Shown piece by piece: positions 47,001 to 61,000 of a stretch of DNA of 64,000 bases. Every line of letters starts with the position of its first letter. Within the stretch, counting starts at the first letter, position 1. The stretch is from Limnoperna fortunei (taxonomy: Eukaryota; Mollusca; Bivalvia; Mytilida; Modiolidae), in contig OX104122.1 of assembly GCA_944474755.1 (NCBI GenBank), forward strand, positions 21,787,714 through 21,851,713, written 5' to 3'. The notes under the pieces were generated by a model, which was given only the letters and a program-made list of their open reading frames with translations, had not been told where the DNA came from and ran no database searches. Both the position numbers and the translations under genes were made by a program.

Positions 47001-50000
47001 AATGACGTAAACAAGTCATAACATATTGATCTTAAACTTTCTCATTTCCAACTTAACCCAAAATAGTTGCTTCCCAAGTCCGCCAGCCGCGGACGTGCCG
47101 TGCTGCCACTTGGCTTTGCTCAAATATTCCAACAAGATGTAATAAAATTTACCAAGGTGACAGATTCATTACTCCTGACGCGCGTTTCGTCTACTTAAGA
47201 CTCATCAGTGGCGTTTAACTCTAAATGCTTAAAGTATTTTTTCATTCGATGATGGAATAATATAAGTCTACTGGGATTGTGTAAAAACACAATACATGTA
47301 GTTCAAAATATTATATGAAAGTCTAAAAAGAATCTACCAACCAGTAAGCTTATTAAGTATCGGATCGACAAACATGGCGATACAGCATAAACCAAAAAAT
47401 AATATACAAGTCTAAAAGATTATGCAACGATGCCAATGACGGTGTTTCTTGTCAAAAATTTAGACAAAGACTGACCAACGAATTGCCTCAGTCATTGAAT
47501 GTCAATATAAATAAATGACGTAAACAAGTAATAACATATTGATCATAACTTTTCTCATTTCCAACTTAACCCAAAATAGTTGCTTCCCAAGTCCGCCAGC
47601 CGCGGACGTGCCATACTGTTACTTGGCTTTGCTCAAATATTCCAACAAGATGTAAGCAAAATTACCAAGGTGACAAATTCATTACACCAGACGCGCGTTT
47701 CGTCTACTTAAGACTCATCAGTGGCGTTTAACTCTAAATGCTTAAAGTATTTTTTCATTCGGTGATGGAATAATATAAGTCCACTGGGATCGTGTAAAAA
47801 CACAATACAGGTAGTTCAAAAGATTATATAAAAGTCTAAAAAGAGTCTACAAACCAGTAAGCTTATTAAGTATCGGATCGACAAACATGACGATACAGCA
47901 TAAACAAAAAATAATATACAAGTCTAAAAGATTATGCAACGATACAAATGACGGTGTTTCTTGTCAAAAATTTAGACAAAGACTGACCAACGCGTGGCCT
48001 TAACTTGGCTTTGGGAGTTTTGTACGTCCTACACCGGCAACTTAATGCCCTTGGTTTTGAGGGGTTTAATAATATGGCTATTTTAGAATTTAATCATTTG
48101 AGTTTTGGACAAAAAATCATTACCATTTAATATAATTCACTTTTAAGGTAAAGGTGTCCTAACTGGTATTTATTTTACCTTGTACGGAGCCTAATTTTTG
48201 TTTGATAACTTCTATTATTTATCTTTCTTTTTCTATTATTATTGTTACATTTAAATTACTTAAGTTGTTTATGTAATTTTTTGTTTTTATTTTTTATTAC
48301 ATATACGAATGGCCAATTTTTTCATTCGGTGATGGAATAATATAAGTCCACTGGGATCGTGTAAAAACACAATACAGGTAGTTCAAAATATTATATAAAA
48401 GTCTAAAAAGAGTCTACCAACCAGTAAGCTTATTAAGTATCGGATCGACAAACATGACGATACAGAATAAATTTAAAATAATATACAAGTCTAAATGATA
48501 ATGCAAGGATACAAATGACGGTGTTTCTTGTCAAAAATTTAGACAAAGACTGACCAACGAATTGCCTCAGTCATTGAATGTCAATATAAATAAATGACGT
48601 AAACAAGTAATAACATATTGATCATAACTTTTCTCATTTCCAACTTAACCCAAAATAGTTGCTTCCCAAGTCCGCCAGCCGCGGACGTGCCATTCTGTTA
48701 CTTGGCTTTGGTCAAATATTCCAACAAGATGTAATCAAAATTACCAAGGTGACAAATTCATTACGCCAGACGCGCGTTTCGTCTACTTAAGACTCATCAG
48801 TGGCGTTTAACTCTAAATGCTTAAAATATTTTTTCATTCGGTGATGGAATAATATAAGTTTACTGGGATCGTGTAAAAACACAATACAGGTAGTTTAAAA
48901 TATTACATAAAAGTCGAAAAAGAGTCTACCAACCAGTAAGCTTATTAAGTATCTGATCGACAAACATGACGATACAGAATAAACAAAAAATAATATACAA
49001 GTCTAAAAGATTATGCAACGATACAAATGACGGTGTTTCTTGTCAAAAATTTAGACAAAGACTGACCAACGAATTGCCTCAGTCATTGAATGTCAATATA
49101 AATAAATGACGTAAACAAGTAATAACATATTGATCATAACTTTTCTCATTTCCAACTTAACCCAAAATAGTTGCTTCCCCAGTCCGCCAGCCGCGGACGT
49201 GCCGTTATGTTACTTGGCTTTGCTCAAATATTCCAACAAGGTGTGATCAAAATGACCAAGGTGACAAATTCATTACGCCACACGCGCGCTTCGTCTACTT
49301 AAGATTCATCAATGGCGTTTGACTCTAAATGCTTAAAGTATTTTTTCATTCGGTGATGGAATAATATAAGTCTTCTGGGATCATGTAAAAACACAATACA
49401 GGTAGTTCAAAATATTATATAAAAGTCTAAAAAGAGTCTACCAACCAGTAAGCTTGTTAAGTATCGGATCGACAAACATGACGATACAGAATAAATTAAA
49501 AATAATATACAAGTCTAAATGATAATGCAAGGATACAAATGACGGTGTTTCTTGTCAAAAATTTAGACAAAGACTGACCAACGAATTGCCTCAGTCATTG
49601 AATGTCAATATAAATAAATGACGTAAACAAGTAATAACATATTGATCATAACTTTTCTCATTTCCAACTTAACCCAAAATAGTTGCTTCCCAAGTCCGCC
49701 AGACGCGGACGTGCCATGCTGTTACTTGGCTTTGCTCAAATATTCCAACAAGATGTAATCAAAATTACCAAGGTGACAAATTCATTACGCCAGACGCGCG
49801 TTTCGTCTACTTAAGACTCATCAGTGGCGTTTAACTCTAAATGCTTAAAGTATTTTTTCATTCGGTGATGGAATAATATAAATCCACTGGGATCGTGTAA
49901 AAACACAATACAGGTAGTTCAAAAGATTATATAAAAGTCTAAAAAGAGTCTACCAACCATTAAGCTTATAAAGTATCGGATCGACAAACATGACGATACA

Positions 50001-52060
50001 GCATAAACAAAAATAATATACAAGTCGAAAAGATTATGCAACGATACAAATGACGGTGTTTCCTGTCAAAAATTTAGACAAAGACTGACCAACGAATGGC
50101 CTTAACTTTGCTTGGGGAGTTTTGTACGTCCTACACCCGCAACTTAATGCCCTTGGTCGGACGGTCCTTACGGACATGGTTTTGAGGGGTTTGATAATGT
50201 GGCTATTTTAGAATTTAATAATTAAAGTTTTAAACAAAAATTCATTATCATTTAATATAATTCACTTTTAAGGTAAAGGTGTCCTTACTGGTATATATTT
50301 TACCTTGTACGGAGCCTAATTTTTTGTTTGATAACTTCTATTATTTATCTTCGTTTTTCTATTATTATTGTTACATTTAAATTACTTAAGTTGTTTATGT
50401 AATTTTTTTGTTTTTATTTTTTATTACATATACGCATGGCCTTAGTCATTGAATGTCAGTATAAATAAATGACGTAAAAAAGTCATAACATATTGATCTT
50501 AAACTTTCTCATTTCCAACTTAACCCAAAATAGTTGCTTCCCAAGTCCGCCAGCCGCGGACGTGCCGTTCTGTTACTTGGCTTTGCTCAAATATTCCAAC
50601 AAGATGTGATCAAAATTACCAAGGTGACAAATTCATTACGCCAGACGCGCGTTTCGTCTACTTAAGACTCATCAGTGGCGTTTAACTCTAAATGCTTAAA
50701 GTATTTTTTCATTCGATGATGGAATAATATAAGTCCACAGGGATCGTGTAAAAAACACAATACAGGTAGTTCAAAATATTATATAAAAGTCTAAAAAGAG
50801 TCTACCAACCAGTAAGCTTTTTAAGTATCGGATCGACAAACATGACGATACAGCATAAATTAAAAATAATATACAAGTCTAAAAGGTTATGCAACGATAC
50901 AAATGACGGTGTTTCTTGTCAAAAATTTAGACAAAGTCTGACTAACGAATGGCCTTAACTTGACTTGGGGAGTGTTTTACGTCCTACACCGACAACTTAA
51001 TGCACTTAGTCGGACGGTCCTTACGGACATGGTTTTGAGGGGTTTAATAATGTGGCTATTTTAGAATTTAATAATTAAAGTTTTGGACAAAAATTCATTA
51101 TCATTTAATATAATTCACTTTTGAGGTAAAGGTGTCCTTACTGGTATATATTTTACCTTGTACTGAGCCTAATTTTTTGTTTGATAACTTCTATTATTTA
51201 TCTTCGTTTTTCTATTATTATTGTTACATTTAAATTACTTAAGTTGTTTATGTAATTTTTTGTTTTTATTTTTTATTACATATACGCATGGCTTTAGTCA
51301 TTGAATGTCAGTATAAATAAATGACGTGAACAAGTCATAACATATTGATCTTAAACTTTCTCATTTCCAACTTAACCCAAAATAGTTGCTTCCCAAGTCC
51401 GCCAGCCGCGGACGTGCCGTGCTGTTACTTGGCTTTGCTAAAATATTCCAACAAGATGTAATCAAAATTACCAAGGTGACAAATTCATTACGCCAGACGC
51501 GCGTTTCTTCTACTTAAGACTCATTAGCGGCATTTAACTCTAAATGCTTAAAGTATTTTTTCATTCGGTGATGGAATAATATAAGTCCACTGGGATAGTG
51601 TAAAAACACAATGCAGGTAGTTGAAAATATTATATAAAAGTTTAAAAAGAGTCTACCAACCAGTAAGCTTATTAAGTATCGGATCGACAAACACGACGAT
51701 ACAGCATAAACAAAAATAATATACAAGTCTAAAAGATTATGTAACGATACAAATGAGGGTGCTTCTTGTCAAAAATGTAGACAAAGACTGACCAACGAAT
51801 GGCCTTAGTCATTGAATGTCAATACAAATAAATGACGTAAACAAGTCATAACATATTGATCTTAAACTTTCTCATTTCCAACTTAACCCAAAATAGTTGC
51901 TTCCCAAGTCCGCCAGCCGCGGACGTGCCGTTCTGTTACTTGGCTTTGCTCAAATATTCCAACAAGATGTGATCAAAATTACCAAGGTGACAAATTCATT
52001 ACGCCAGACGCGCGTTTCGTCTACTTAAGACTCATCAGTGGCGTTTAACTCTAAATGCTT
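38660..52060. repeat. 6,703-bp tandem segmental duplication within the array
   Basis: Copy 1 about 38660-45360, copy 2 about 45360-52060. All hammerhead and insertion positions repeat at an offset of 6,703 bp, for example 41300 and 48003, 42060 and 48763, 44787 and 51490. Private marks are shared: tgtaagcaaaattacc, accaacgcgtggcctta, and the truncated junction gaatggccaattttttc. Only a few substitutions separate the copies, so the event is recent. Confidence 0.88.
41602..41640. other. Chimeric junction: insertion end fused to mid-unit
   Basis: Here acgaatggcc is followed directly by aattttttcattcggtgatgg, skipping about 283 bp including one hammerhead; the ribozyme spacing becomes 1,079 bp. 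Duplicated at 48305-48343. Confidence 0.8.
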
Positions 52061-55000
52061 AAAGTATTTTTTCATTCGATGATGGAATAATATAAGTCCA
52101 CTGGGATCGTGTAAAAACACAATACAGGTAGTACAAAATATTATATAAAAGTCTAAAAAGAGTCTACCAAGCAGTAAGCTTATTAAGTATCGGATCGACA
52201 AACATGGCGATACATCATAAACAAAAAATAATATACAAGTCTAAAATATTATGCAACGATACAAATGACGGTGTTTCTTGTCAAAAATGTAGACAAAGAC
52301 TGACCAACGAATGGCTTTAGTCATTGAATGTCAATATAAATAAATGACGTAAACAAGTCATAACATATTGATCTTAAACTTTCTCATTTCCAACTTAACC
52401 CAAAAAAGTTGCTTCTCAATTCCGCCAAGGCGCAATCTTGCCGTGCTGTTACTTGGCTTTGCTCAAATATTCCAACAAGATGTAATCAAAATTCCCAAGG
52501 TGATAAATTCATTACGCCAGACGCGCGTTTCGTCAACTTAAGACTCATCAGTGGCGTTAAACAATAAATGCTTAAAGTTTTTTTTCATTCGGTGATGGAA
52601 TAATATAAGTCCACTGTGATCGTGTAAAAACACAATACAGGTAGTTCAAAATATTATATAAAAGTCTAAAAAGAGTCTACCAACCAGAAAGCTTATTAAG
52701 TATCGGATCGACAAACATGGCGATACAGCATAAACAAAAAATAATATACAAGTCTAAAAGAATATACAACGATACAAATGACGGTGTTTCTTGTCAAAAA
52801 TTTAGACAAATACTGACGATCGAATGGCCTTAGTCATTGAATGTCAATATAAATAAATGACGTAAACATGTCATAACATATTGATCTTAAACTTTCTTAT
52901 TTCCAACTTAACCCAAAATAGTAGCTTTCCAAGTCTGCCAGCCGCGGACGTGCCGTACTGTTACTTGGCTTTGCTCAAATATTCCAACAAGATGTAATCA
53001 AAATTACCAAGGTGACAAATTCATTACGCCAGACGGGCGTTTCTTCTACTTAAGACTCATCAGTGGCGTTTAACTCTAAATGCTTAAAGTATTTTTTCAT
53101 TCGGTGATGGAATAATATAAGTCCACTGGGATCGTGTAAAAACACAATACAGGTAGTACAAAATATTATATAAAAGTCTAAAAAGAGTCTACCAAGCAGT
53201 AAGCTTATTAAGTATCGGATCGACAAACATGGCGATACAGCATAAACAAAAATTAATATACAAGTCTAAAATATTATGCAACGATACAAATGACGGTGTT
53301 TCTTGTCAAAAATTTAGACAAAGACTGACCAACGAATGGCTTTAGTCATTGAATGTCAATATAAATAAATGACGTAAACAAGTCATAACATATTGATCTT
53401 AAACTTTCTCATTTCCAACTTAACCCAAAAAAGTTGCTTCTCAATTCCGCCAGGCGCGGTCTTGCCGTGCTGTTACTTGGCTTTGCTCAAATATTCCAAC
53501 AAGATGTAATCAAAATTACCAAGGTGATAAATTCATTACGCCAGACGCGCGTTTCGTCAACTTAAGACTCATCAGTGGCGTTAAACAATAAATGCTTAAA
53601 GTTTTTTTTCATTCGGTGATGGAATAATATAAGTCCACTGTGATAGTGTAAAAACACAATACAGGTAGTTCAAAATATTATATAAAAGTCTAAAAAGAGT
53701 CTACCAACCAGAAAGCTTATTAAGTATCGGATCGACAAACATGGCGATACAGCATAAACAAAAAATAATATACAAGTCTAAAAGAATATACAACGATACA
53801 AATGACGGTGTTTCTTGTCAAAAATTTAGACAAATACTGACCAACGAATGGCCTTAGTCATTGAATGTCAATATAAATAAATGACGTAAACATGTCATAA
53901 CATATTGATCTTAAACTTTCTTATTTCCAACTTAACCCAAAATAGTTGCTTTCCAAGTCTGCCAGCCGCGGACGTGCCGTGCTGTTACTTGGCTTTGCTC
54001 AAATATTCCAACAAGATGTAATCAAAATTACCAAGGTGACAAATTCATTACGCCAGACGGGCGTTTCTTCTACTTAAGACTCATCAGTGGCGTTTAACTC
54101 TAAATGCTCAAAGTATTTTTTCATTCGGTGATGGAATAATATAAGTCCACTGGGATCGTGTAAAAACACAATACAGGTAGTTCAAAATATTATATAAAAG
54201 TCTAAAAAGAATCTACCAACCAGTAAGCTTATTAAGTATCGGATCGACAAACATGACGATACAGCATAAACAAAAAATAATATACAAGTCTAAAAGATTA
54301 TGTAACGATACAAATGACGGTGTTTCTTGTCAAAAATGTAGACAAAGACTGACTAACGAATGGCCTTAACTTGACTTGGGGAGTTTTTTTACGTCCTACA
54401 CCGACAACTTAATGCCCTTGGTAGGACGGTCCTTACGGACATGGTTTTGGGGGGTTTAATAATGTGGTTATTTAAGAATTTAATAATTTGAGTTTTGGAG
54501 AAAAATTCTTTATCATTTAATATAATTCACTTTTAAGGTAAAGGTGTCCTTACTGGTATTTATTTTGCCTTGTATGAAGCCTAATTTTTGTTTGATAACT
54601 TCTATTATTCATTTTCCTTTTTCTATTATTATTGTTACATTTAAATTACTAAAGTTGTTTATGTAATTTTTTGTTTTTATTATTTTATTACATTTACGAA
54701 TGGCCTTAGTCATTGAATGTCAATATAAATAAATGGCATAAACAAGTCACAAAATATTGATCTTTAACTTTCTCATTTCCAACTTAACCCAAAATAGTTG
54801 CTTCCCAAGTCCGCCAGCCGCGGACGTGCCGTGCTGTTACTTGGCTTTGCTCAAATATTCCAACAAGATGTAATCAAATTTACCAAGGCGACAAATTCTT
54901 TACACCAGACGCGCGTTTCGTCTACTTAAGACTCATCAGTGGCGTTAAACACTAAATGCTTAAAGTATTTTATCATTCTGGGATGGAATAATATAAGTCC

Positions 55001-58000
55001 ACTGGGATCGTGTAAAAACACAATACAGGTAGTTCAAAATATTATATAAAAGTCTAAAAAGAGTCTACCAACCAGTAAGCTTATTAAGTATCGGATCGAC
55101 AAACATGACGATACAGCATAAACAAAAAATAATAAACAAGTCTAAAACATTATGCAACGATACAAATGACGGTGTTTCTTGTCAAAAATTAAGATAAAGA
55201 CTGACCAACGAATGGCCTAAGTCATTGAATGTCAATAAAAATAAATGACGTAAACAAGTCATAACATATTGATCTTAAACTTTCTCATTTCCAACTTAAC
55301 CCAAAATAGTTGCTTCCCAAGTTCGCCAGCCGCGGACGTGCCGTGTTGTTACTTGCCTTTGCTCAAATATTCCAACAAGATGTAATCAAAATTACCAAGG
55401 TGACAAATTCATTACGCCAGACGCGCGTTTCGTCTACTTAAGACTCATCAGTGTCGTTAAACACTAAATGCTTAAAGTATTTTTTCATTCGGTGATGGAA
55501 TAATATAAGTCCACTGGGATCGTGTAAAAACACAATACAGGTAGTTCAAAATATTATATAAAAGTCTAAAAAGAGTCTACCAACCAGTAAGCTTATAAAG
55601 TATCGGATCGACAAACATGGCAATACAGCATAAACAAAAAATAATATACAAGTCTAAAAGATTATGCAACGATACAAATGACGGTGTTTCTTGTCAAAAA
55701 TTTAGACAAAGACTGACCAACGAATGGCTTTAGTCATTGAATGTCAATATAAATAAATGACGTAAACAAGTCATAGCATATTGATCTTAAACTTTCTCAT
55801 TTCCACCTTAACCAAAAATAGTTGATTCCCAAGTCCGCCAGCCGCGGACGTGCCATGCTGTTACTTGGCTTTGCTCAAATATTCCAACAAGATGTAATCC
55901 ATATTACCAAGGTGACAAATTCATTACGCCAGACGCGCGTTTCGTCTACTTAAGACTCATCAGTGGCGTTTTACTCTAAATGCTTAAGGCATTTTTTCAT
56001 TCGGTGATGGAATAATATAAGGCAACTGGGATCGTGTAAAAACACAATACAGGTAGTTCAAAATATTATATAAAAGTGTAAAAAGAGTCTACCAGTCAGT
56101 AAGCTTATTAAGTGTCGGATCGACAAACATGACGATACAGCAAAAACAAAAAATAATATACAAGTCTAAAAGATTATGCAACGATACAAATGACGGTGTT
56201 TCTTGTCAAAAATTTAGACAAAGACTGACCAACGAATGGCCTTAGTCATTGAATGTCAATATAAATAAATGACGTAAACAAGTCATAACATATTGATCTT
56301 AAACTTTCTCATTTCCAACTTAACCCAAAATAGTTGCTTCCCAAGTCCGCTAGGCGCTGTCTTGCCGTGCTGTACTTGGCTTCGCTCAAATATTCCAACA
56401 AGATGTAATCAAAATTACCAAGGTGACAAATTCATTACGCCAGACGCGCGTTTCGAATACTTAAGACTCATCAGTGGCGTTTGACTCTAAATGCTTATAG
56501 TATTTTTTCATTCGGCAATGGAATAATATAAGTCCACTGGGATTGTGTAAAAACACAATAAAGGTAGTTTAAAATATTATATTAAAGTCTAAAAAGAGTC
56601 TACCAACCAGTAAGCTTATTAAGTATCGGATCGACAAACATGGCGATACAGGATAAACAAAAATAATATACAAGTCTAAAAGATTATGCAACGATACAAA
56701 TGACGTGTTTCTTGTTAAAAATTTAGACAAAGACTGACCAACGAATGGCTTTAGTCGTTGAATGTCAATATAAATAAATGACGTAAACAAGTCATAACAT
56801 TGATCTTAAACTTTCTCATTTCCAACTTAACCCAAAAAAGTTGCTTCCGAAGTCCGCCAGGCGCGGTCTTGCCGTGCTGTTACTAGGCTTTGCTCAAATA
56901 TTCCAACAAGATGTAATCAAAATTAACAAGGCGAAAAAATTCATTACACCAGACACGCGTTTCGTCTACTTAAGACTCATCAGTGGCGTTTAACACTAAA
57001 TGCTTAAAGTATTTTTTCATTCTGTGATGGAATAATATAAGTCCACTGGGATCGTGTAAAAACACAATACAGGTAGTTCAAAATATTATATAAAAGTCTA
57101 AAAAGAGTCTACCAACCAGTGAGCTTATTAAGTATCGGATCGACAAACATGACGATACAGCATAAACAAAAAATAATATACAAGTCTAAAAGATTAAGCA
57201 ACGATACAAATGACGGTGTTTCTTGTCAAAAATTAAGACAAAGACTGACCAATGAATGGCCTTAGTCATTGAATGTCAATATAAATAAATGACGTAAACA
57301 AGTCATAACATATTGATCTTAAACTTTCTCATTTCCAACTTAACCCAAAATATTTGCTTCCCACGTCCGCCAGCCGCGGACGTGCCGTGCTGTTACTTGG
57401 CTTTGTTCAAATATTCCCACAAGATGTAATCAAAATTACCAAGGTGACACATTCATAACGCCAGACACGCGTGTCGTCTACTTAAGACTCATCAGTTGCG
57501 TTTAACTCTAAATGCTTAAAGTATTTTTTCATTCGGTGATGGAATAATATAAGTCCACTGGGATCGTGTAAAAACACAATACAGGTAGTTCAAAATATTA
57601 TATAAAAGTCTAAAAAGAGTCTACCAACCAGTATGCTTATTAAGTATCGGATCAACAAACATGGCGATACAGCATAAACAAAAAATAATATACAAGTCTA
57701 AAAGATTATGCAACGATACAAATGACGGTGTTTCTTGTCAAAAATTTAGACAAAGACTGACCAACGAATGGCCTTAGCCGTTGAATGTCAAAATAAATAA
57801 AAGACGTAAACATGTCATAACATATTGATCTTAAACTTTCTCATTTCCAACTTAACCCAAAAAAGTTGCTTCCCAAGTCCGCCAGGCGCGGTCTTGCCGT
57901 GCTGTACTTGGCTTTGCTCAAATATTCCAACAAGATGTAATCAAATTTACCAAGGTGACAAATTCCTTACGCCAGACGCGCGTTTCGTCTACTTAAGACT

Positions 58001-61000
58001 CATCAGTGGAGTTTAACACTAAATGCTTAAAGTATTTTTTCATTCTTTGATGGAATAATATAAGTCAACTGGGATCGTGTACAAAACACAATACAGGTAG
58101 TTCAAAATATTATATAAAAGTCTAAAAAGAGTCTACCAGTCAGTAAGCTTATTAAGTATCGGATCGACAAACATGACGATACAGCAAAAACAAAAAATAA
58201 TATACAAGTCTAAAAGATTATGCAACGATACAAATGACGGTGTTTCTTGTCAAAAATTTAGACAAAGACTGACCAACGAATGGCCTTAGTCATTGAATGT
58301 CAATATAAATAAATGAAGTAAACAAGTCATAACATATTGATCTTAAACTTTCTCATTTCCACCTTAACCAAAAATAGTTGCTTCCCAAGTCAGCCAGCCG
58401 CGGACGTGCCGTGCTGTTACTTGGCTTTGCTCAAATATTCCAACAAGATGTAATCCATATTACCAAGGTGACAAATTCATTACTCCAGACTCGCGTTTCG
58501 TCTACTTAAGACTCATCAGTGGCGTTTTACTCTAAATGCTTAAAGTATTTTTTCATTCGGTGATGGAATAATATAAGGCAACTGGGATCGTGTAAAAACA
58601 CTATACAGGTAGTTTAAAATATTATATTAAAGTCTAAAAAGAGTCTACCAACCAGTAAGCTTATTAAGTATCGGATCGACAAACATGGCGATACAGGATA
58701 AACAAAAATAATATACAAGTCTAAAAGATTATGCAACGATACAAATGACGGTGTTTCTTGTTAAAAATTTAGACAAAGACTGACCAACGAATGGCTTTAG
58801 TCGTTGAATGTCAATATAAATAAATGACGTAAACAAGTCATAACATTGATCTTAAACTTTCTCATTTCCAACTTAACCCAAAAAAGTTGCTTCCGAAGTC
58901 CGCCAGGCGCGGTCTTGCCGTGCTGTTACTAGGCTTTGCTCAAATATTCCAACAAGATGTAATCAAAATTAACAAGGCGAAAAAATTCATTACACCAGAC
59001 ACGCGTTTCGTCTACTTAAGACTCATCAGTGGCGTTTAACACTAAATGCTTAAAGTATTTTTTCATTCTGTGATGGAATAATATAAGTCCACTGGGATCG
59101 TGTAAAAACACAATACAGGTTGTTCAAAATATTATATAAAAGTCTAAAAAGAGTCTACCAACCAGTGAGCTTATTAAGTATCGGATCGACAAACATGACG
59201 ATACAGCATAAACAAAAAATAATATACAAGTCTAAAAGATTAAGCAACGATACAAATGACGGTGTTTCTTGTCAAAAATTAAGACAAAGACTGACCAATG
59301 AATGGCCTTAGTCATTGAATGTCAATATAAATAAATGACGTAAACAAGTCATAACATATTGATCTTAAACTTTCTCATTTCCAACTTAACCCAAAATATT
59401 TGCTTCCCAAGTCCGCCAGCCGCGGACGTGCCGTGCTGTTACTTGGCTTTGCTCAAATATTCCAACAAGATGAAATCAAAATTACCAAGGTGACAAATTC
59501 ATTACGCCAGACACGCGTTTCGTCTACTTAAGACTCATCAGTGGCATTTAACTCAAAATGCTTAAAGTATTTTTTCATTCGGTGATGGAATAATATAAGT
59601 CCACTGGGAGCGTGTAAAAACACAATACAGGTAGTTCAAAATATTATATAAAAGTCTAAAAAAGTGTCTACCAACCAGTAAGGTTATTAAGTATCGGATC
59701 GACAAACATGGCGATACAGCATAAACAAAAAATAATGTACAAGTCTAAAGGATTATGCAACGATACAAATGACGGTGTTTTTTGTCAAAAATTTAGACAA
59801 AGACTGACCAACGAATGGCTTTAGTCATTGAATGTCAATATAAATTAATGACGTAAACATGTCATAACATATTGATCTTAAACTTTCTCATTTCCAACTT
59901 AACCCAAAATAGTTGCTTCCCAAGTCAGCCAGCCGCGGACGTGCCGTGCTTTTACTTGGCTTTGCTCAAATATTCCAACAAGATGTAATCAAAATTACCG
60001 AGGTGACAAATTCATTACGCCAGACGCGCGTTTCGTCTACTTAAGACTCATCGGTGGCGTTTAACTCTAAATGGTTAAAGTATTTTTTCATTCGGTGATG
60101 GAATAATATAAGTCCACTGGGATCGTGTGAAAACACAATACAGGTAGTCCAAAATATTATATAAAAGTCTAAAAAGAGTCTACCAACCAGTAAGCTTATT
60201 AAGTATCGGATCGACAAACATTGGGATAACGCATAAACAAAAAATAATATACAAGTCTAAAAGAATATACAACGATACAAATGACGGTGTATCTTGTCAA
60301 AAATTTAGACAAAGACTGACCAACGAATGGCCTTAGTCGTTAAATGTCAATATAAATAAATGACGTAAACATGTCATAACATATTGATCTTAAACTTTCT
60401 CATTTCCAACTTAACCCAAAATAGTTGCTTCCAAAGTCCGCCAGGCGCGCACGTGCCGTGCTGTTACTTGGCTTTGCTCAAATATTCCAACAAGATGAAA
60501 TAAAAATTACCAAGGTGACAAATTTTTTACGCCAGACTCGCTTTTCTTCTACTTAAGACTCATCAGTGGCATTTAACTCTACATGCTGAAAGTATTGTTT
60601 CATTCGGTGATGGAATAATATGCTGAAAGTATTGTTTCATTCGGTGATGGAATAATATAAGTCCACTGTGATCGTGTAGAAACACAATACAGGTAGTTCA
60701 AAATATTATAAAAAAAGTCTAAAAAGAGTCTACCAACCAGTAATCCTATTAAGTATCGGATCGACAAACATGGCGATAAAGCATAAACAAAAAAAAAATA
60801 CACAAGTCTAAAAGATTATGCAACGATACAAATGACGGTGTTTTTTGTCAAAAATTTAGACAAAGACTGACCAACGAATGGCTTTAGTCATTGAATGTCA
60901 ATATAAATTAATGACGTAAACATGTCATAACATATTGATCTTAAACTTTCTCATTTCCAACTTAACCCAAAATAGTTGCTTCCCAAGTCAGCCAGCCGCG

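Noticed and set aside
51514..51726. Minus-strand frame of about 70 codons in satellite units
   Set aside because: Broken in most units; hydrophobic composition follows from AT-rich sequence.
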